Source: Pseudooceanicola nanhaiensis (GTDB lineage: Bacteria > Pseudomonadota > Alphaproteobacteria > Rhodobacterales > Rhodobacteraceae). From it: a DNA stretch of 64,000 bases. The notes below the pieces were generated by a model. It had not been told where the DNA came from. It was given only the letters and a program-made list of their open reading frames with translations, and did no database searches. Location of the stretch: positions 1-64,000 of the forward strand of contig NZ_JAIUZP010000013.1 in assembly GCF_020171315.1 (NCBI RefSeq), read 5' to 3'. Each line of letters opens with the position of its first letter. The first letter of the stretch is position 1. The position numbers and the translations under genes are program-made. Below, in pieces: positions 61,419 to 64,000 of the stretch.

Positions 61419-62033
61419 TCAGCGCTGCATCAGATGCGCCACGGCCGCATGCGACGGCCGGGCGCGGACGCGGTCCAGATGCGCCGCGAGGTTCTCGGGC
61501 AGGGTCACGCCGTCGCCGTCGGCCCAGCGGGAGGTGAAGTAGAGCGCGGCATCCGCGGCGGAGAAATCGCCCAGCAGGTACTCCTGCTCGCCCAGCATGT
61601 CGGAGAGCAGTGCAGAGGCCTGCGCCACCTGCTCATGCCCGTGGGCCGAGATCGCCTCATGCGCGGAGGCGTCCTCGACGAAACGGGCGGGCCGCTTGAT
61701 GAAGCTGTAGCCACGCATGTGGAGCGAGGCGACGATATAGTCCATCGCCGCGCAGAGCTGTGCCCGGGCCAGCGGATCGGCGGGGGCCAGACCGGCCTCG
61801 GGGTGGGTGTCGACGATATATTGCGCGATCGACTGGAACTCGGTCAGGACGGTGCCATCGTCGAGACGCAGCGCGGGGATCTTGCCCTTGGGGTTCAGCG
61901 CCAGGTAGCTCTCGGTCCGGTGCGCGCCCTCGATGATCGGCAGCACCTCGACCTCGTAGTCGGCGCCGACTTCCTCCAGTAACAGCAACAGGCCGTTCGA
62001 ACAGCTTCCGGGCGAATGAAACAGGGTGATCAT
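61419..62033 (-). CDS. Glutathione S-transferase family protein
   Basis: 204 aa from the ATG at 62033 with GAGGAG upstream. The N-terminal thioredoxin fold (ITLFHSPGSCSNGLLLLLEE) has Ser/Cys near residues 7-10 as candidate catalytic residues in the beta-class style, and LNPKGKIPALRLDDGTVLTE and SIAQYIVD form the glutathione site. The C-terminal helical domain is complete. Substrate unknown; detoxification or glutathione-dependent turnover of a catabolic intermediate is possible. It stands alone between modules. Confidence 0.9.
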   Translation of the reverse strand: MITLFHSPGSCSNGLLLLLEEVGADYEVEVLPIIEGAHRTESYLALNPKGKIPALRLDDGTVLTEFQSIAQYIVDTHPEAGLAPADPLARAQLCAAMDYIVASLHMRGYSFIKRPARFVEDASAHEAISAHGHEQVAQASALLSDMLGEQEYLLGDFSAADAALYFTSRWADGDGVTLPENLAAHLDRVRARPSHAAVAHLMQR

Positions 62034-62161
62034 GGGGCTCTCCTCTGCGCGACATGCGCAGGCCCGGCATACACCACGGCGGGCCGCCTGTCCGTAGCCG
62101 TAGGCGCAGGGGCGGGCGTGCCGGGGTGCGGATCGGCCCCGGTGCCTGTGCGCGCGCCGCT

Positions 62162-63040
62162 TCAGGGCCGCGGGGTCAGGCTTTCGGCCTGCTGGAAGAA
62201 GGCATCGACGATCTGGCCCGAGGTCTCGGTCAGGCTGAACACCGTCTCGTGGATCGTGAGCCCCCGCATCTCGGCAATCGGCAGACGGGCGACGCCGTCG
62301 CTGCGGCTGGTGGAGCCCTGCCAGAGGAAGCCGATGCCAAGGCCGTTGGCCACCGCCTCGTAGAGCCCGTCGCGGGCGTCGAGGGTCAAGAAGGGCCGGG
62401 GCGAGAGACCGGCGCGGGCGAACATCCGGTCCACCGCCCGTTGGGTTGAGGAGCCCGAGGCGCGGAAGATCAGCGGCTCGTCGCAGAGCATCTGGGCCGT
62501 CACCTCCCCTACCCGGGCGAGGCGATGCCCCAACGGGGCAATGGCCACGACGCGGGCGGCGGCGAGGTGGGCGCGGCGGAAGCGGGGATCGGCGGGCACG
62601 TCCGGCAGCACGCCGATGTCGCATTCATGGGTCAGCACCGCGCGGGTGATCTTGGCGTGCGATCCGGTTTCGACCTTCAGCGTCACGCCGGGATAGGCGC
62701 GGTGGAAGGCCGCGACGAGCGCCATGCCCGGCATCGCATTGCCGAGGCCCACGATGATCTGCCCCTCGCGCAAGGAGGATCGGGAGAGCAGGAGGCGTTC
62801 GGCCTCGGCCCGGGCCTCGGCCATGCGTTCCGCCGAATCGCAGAGTTGCAGGCAGAGATCTGTCGGCAGCAGCCGCCCCGATTCGCGCCGGAACAGGCGG
62901 ATGCCGAATTCCTGTTCCAAACCACGCACTTGGGCGGAAATGTTGGGCTGCGTGACCGCGAGCGCCCGCGCGGCGGCGGCATAGGAGCCGCTCTCGGCCA
63001 CGGCCCGCACGGCATCCAGTCTTTGGGGGGAGAGGGCCAT
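62162..63040 (-). CDS. LysR-family regulator
   Basis: 292 aa from the ATG at 63040, with GGAG 7 nt upstream. HTH: MALSPQRLDAVRAVAESGSY and LAVTQPNISAQVRGLEQEFG. The effector domain begins GQIIVGLGNAMPGMALVAAFHRAYP, with CDIGVLPDVPADPRF. It is divergent from the HAD phosphatase/ABC operon (130-bp gap) and probably controls it. Confidence 0.9.
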   Translation of the reverse strand: MALSPQRLDAVRAVAESGSYAAAARALAVTQPNISAQVRGLEQEFGIRLFRRESGRLLPTDLCLQLCDSAERMAEARAEAERLLLSRSSLREGQIIVGLGNAMPGMALVAAFHRAYPGVTLKVETGSHAKITRAVLTHECDIGVLPDVPADPRFRRAHLAAARVVAIAPLGHRLARVGEVTAQMLCDEPLIFRASGSSTQRAVDRMFARAGLSPRPFLTLDARDGLYEAVANGLGIGFLWQGSTSRSDGVARLPIAEMRGLTIHETVFSLTETSGQIVDAFFQQAESLTPRP

Positions 63041-63064
63041 TTGCAAACTCCGGCTTTGGTTTCC

Positions 63065-63081
63065 CCAAGGTCTAGCCTTGG
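63065..63081. promoter_or_regulatory. CCAAGG-N5-CCTTGG dyad in the LysR/HAD promoter
   Basis: Perfect 6-bp inverted repeat with 5-bp spacer between the divergent LysR and HAD genes, 25 bp from the LysR start. Candidate LysR or autoregulatory binding site. Confidence 0.45.
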
Positions 63082-63170
63082 TTCGTGTCGGCCCTGTTAC
63101 AAAGCGCGGTCATTCCTCTCTCCAGCAGCGGGCGCAAGACGGCCCCTGCACAGACGCAGGAGAGACAGAC

Positions 63171-63926
63171 TTGGCCGCCGTCACGACATCGACCGTTCCG
63201 ACCACCCGACGCCTTGCAAAGCTTGACCCCCGAGCGGTGCAGGAGGCGCGGATCGTGCTGTGCGATCTGGACGGGTGCCTGATGTCCGAGGGGCGGCTCT
63301 TCGAGGAGACGGCGGAGTTCGTCGAAGGATGCGGCGACCGGCTCCGCGTCGTCTCGAACCGGTCCGACAGCACCGCCGCGGCCCTGTCCCGGCAGCTGTC
63401 GGACCTCGGCCTCTCCGTCCCGCCCGCGCATATCCTGATGGCGGGGGAATTCACGCTGCAGCATTTCGCGCGGCAGGGGCTGCGCCACCTGACGCTCTGC
63501 GCCGCACCGGTGCTGGTGGCGCGCGCCCGGGCGATGGGGCTGGTGCCCGACGCACGGGAGCCGGAGGCGGTGCTGCTGTGCCGCGATCCCGGTCAGAACG
63601 TCGATACGCTGGGCCCGCTGCTGGCGCAGTTGGCGCGCGGTGTGCCGCTCTGGGTCGCGAACGAGGATGTCTCGCATCCCGATCACGCGGGCCAGCCGGT
63701 GGCCGAGACCGGCGCGCTGCTGGCCGCGCTGCGGGCGATCCGCCCCGGGCTGGCGTGGCGCAGCCTTGGCAAACCCTATGCCCCGATGCTGACCCATGCG
63801 CTCGCCGAGGCCGGGCTGCGGGCCGAGGACGCGATCTTCGTGGGCGACAACGTGCAGACGGACGGGCGGGCCGCCTCGGCGGCGGGCATGTCCTTCATCC
63901 ATATCCACCGGAGGGCCGGACAATGA
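63171..63926 (+). CDS. HAD-IIA family phosphatase (NagD/PGP-like)
   Basis: 251 aa from a TTG start with AGGAGA upstream. Motif I is LCDLDGCLMSEG with the nucleophilic Asp, motif II is VSNRSDST, and the late GKPYAPML and FVGDNVQTDGRAASAAG are HAD-IIA signatures. It dephosphorylates a small metabolite. It is the first gene of an operon whose next gene is a dipeptide-type permease (overlap of four bases), so the product of the phosphatase could be related to an imported phosphorylated compound. Substrate unknown. Confidence 0.87.
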   Translation: MAAVTTSTVPTTRRLAKLDPRAVQEARIVLCDLDGCLMSEGRLFEETAEFVEGCGDRLRVVSNRSDSTAAALSRQLSDLGLSVPPAHILMAGEFTLQHFARQGLRHLTLCAAPVLVARARAMGLVPDAREPEAVLLCRDPGQNVDTLGPLLAQLARGVPLWVANEDVSHPDHAGQPVAETGALLAALRAIRPGLAWRSLGKPYAPMLTHALAEAGLRAEDAIFVGDNVQTDGRAASAAGMSFIHIHRRAGQ

Positions 63927-64000
63927 TCCCCTACCTTCTCCGCCTCGTCGTGAAGGCGGCGGTGACACTCTTTGCCATCGTCACGGTGACCTTCGTGGCG
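63923..64000 (+). CDS. Dipeptide-type ABC transporter permease (DppB-like), partial
   Basis: Only the first 26 codons are in the window: MIPYLLRLVVKAAVTLFAIV and further hydrophobic residues, the N-terminal helix of a DppB/OppB-type permease. It starts within the stop of the HAD gene (ATGA overlap) and runs off the right edge. Family call is tentative because little is visible. Confidence 0.6.
   Translation, partial: MIPYLLRLVVKAAVTLFAIVTVTFVA

Overview
The window looks like part of a large extrachromosomal replicon (plasmid or chromid) of a roseobacter-type alphaproteobacterium (Rhodobacteraceae). The evidence is a complete repABC replication/partition cassette at 44.6-48.2 kb with two parS-like palindromes, a uniformly GC-rich composition, and a formate dehydrogenase cluster with DUF3305, DUF3306, DUF6494 and DUF6505 genes, which is typical of that family. 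No rRNA, tRNA, CRISPR array, transposase or integrase was seen.

Layout. 0.3-14.0 kb: a membrane-bound formate dehydrogenase operon on the minus strand (chaperone, Tat-leader peptide, alpha, beta and gamma subunits, a 41-aa membrane peptide and a response regulator without the GAFTGA loop). A divergent plus-strand operon carries a polyferredoxin, an Mrp-type Fe-S carrier and a ligase-like protein. 14.2-16.7 kb: tupBCA tungstate transporter, suggesting a tungsten enzyme. 16.9-30.7 kb: a catabolic island with a tripartite tricarboxylate (TTT) transporter, two glyoxalase-fold/racemase genes, an FAD amine dehydrogenase, two-subunit aconitase X, an aspartate-dehydrogenase-like protein, MmgE/PrpD, a GntR regulator, an SDR and a TPP enzyme. 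Four copies of one operator, TGTATA-N8-TATACA, sit at its promoters. 30.7-39.0 kb: a minus-strand operon with an M20 amidohydrolase, an ATC-hydrolase-family protein, an FAD amine oxidase and a dipeptide-type ABC transporter. 39.2-42.4 kb: SDR, VOC and Lrp genes, then prolyl aminopeptidase. 42.5-48.6 kb: the replicon core (plasmid-type HTH protein, ParDE, RepABC, antisense RNA candidate, parS, DUF1127). 49.2-64.0 kb: regulator/transporter/enzyme modules (LysR; a two-permease ABC importer with GntR and an FAH-family hydrolase; LysR with a second TTT transporter and a gamma-glutamyltransferase; GST; LysR with a HAD phosphatase and the start of another ABC importer).

How it works together. Apart from the replicon core, the window is a chain of self-contained units, each with an importer, one or more degradative enzymes and a regulator, read as uptake and breakdown of small organic acids, amino-acid derivatives and peptides. 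Formate dehydrogenase would supply electrons from formate. The two most interesting parts are the TGTATA-N8-TATACA regulon, whose pathway I cannot assign to a known substrate, and the ATC-hydrolase/M20 operon. Starts were moved inward from the longest open frame where a Shine-Dalgarno sequence, a signal peptide or an upstream operator supported it.
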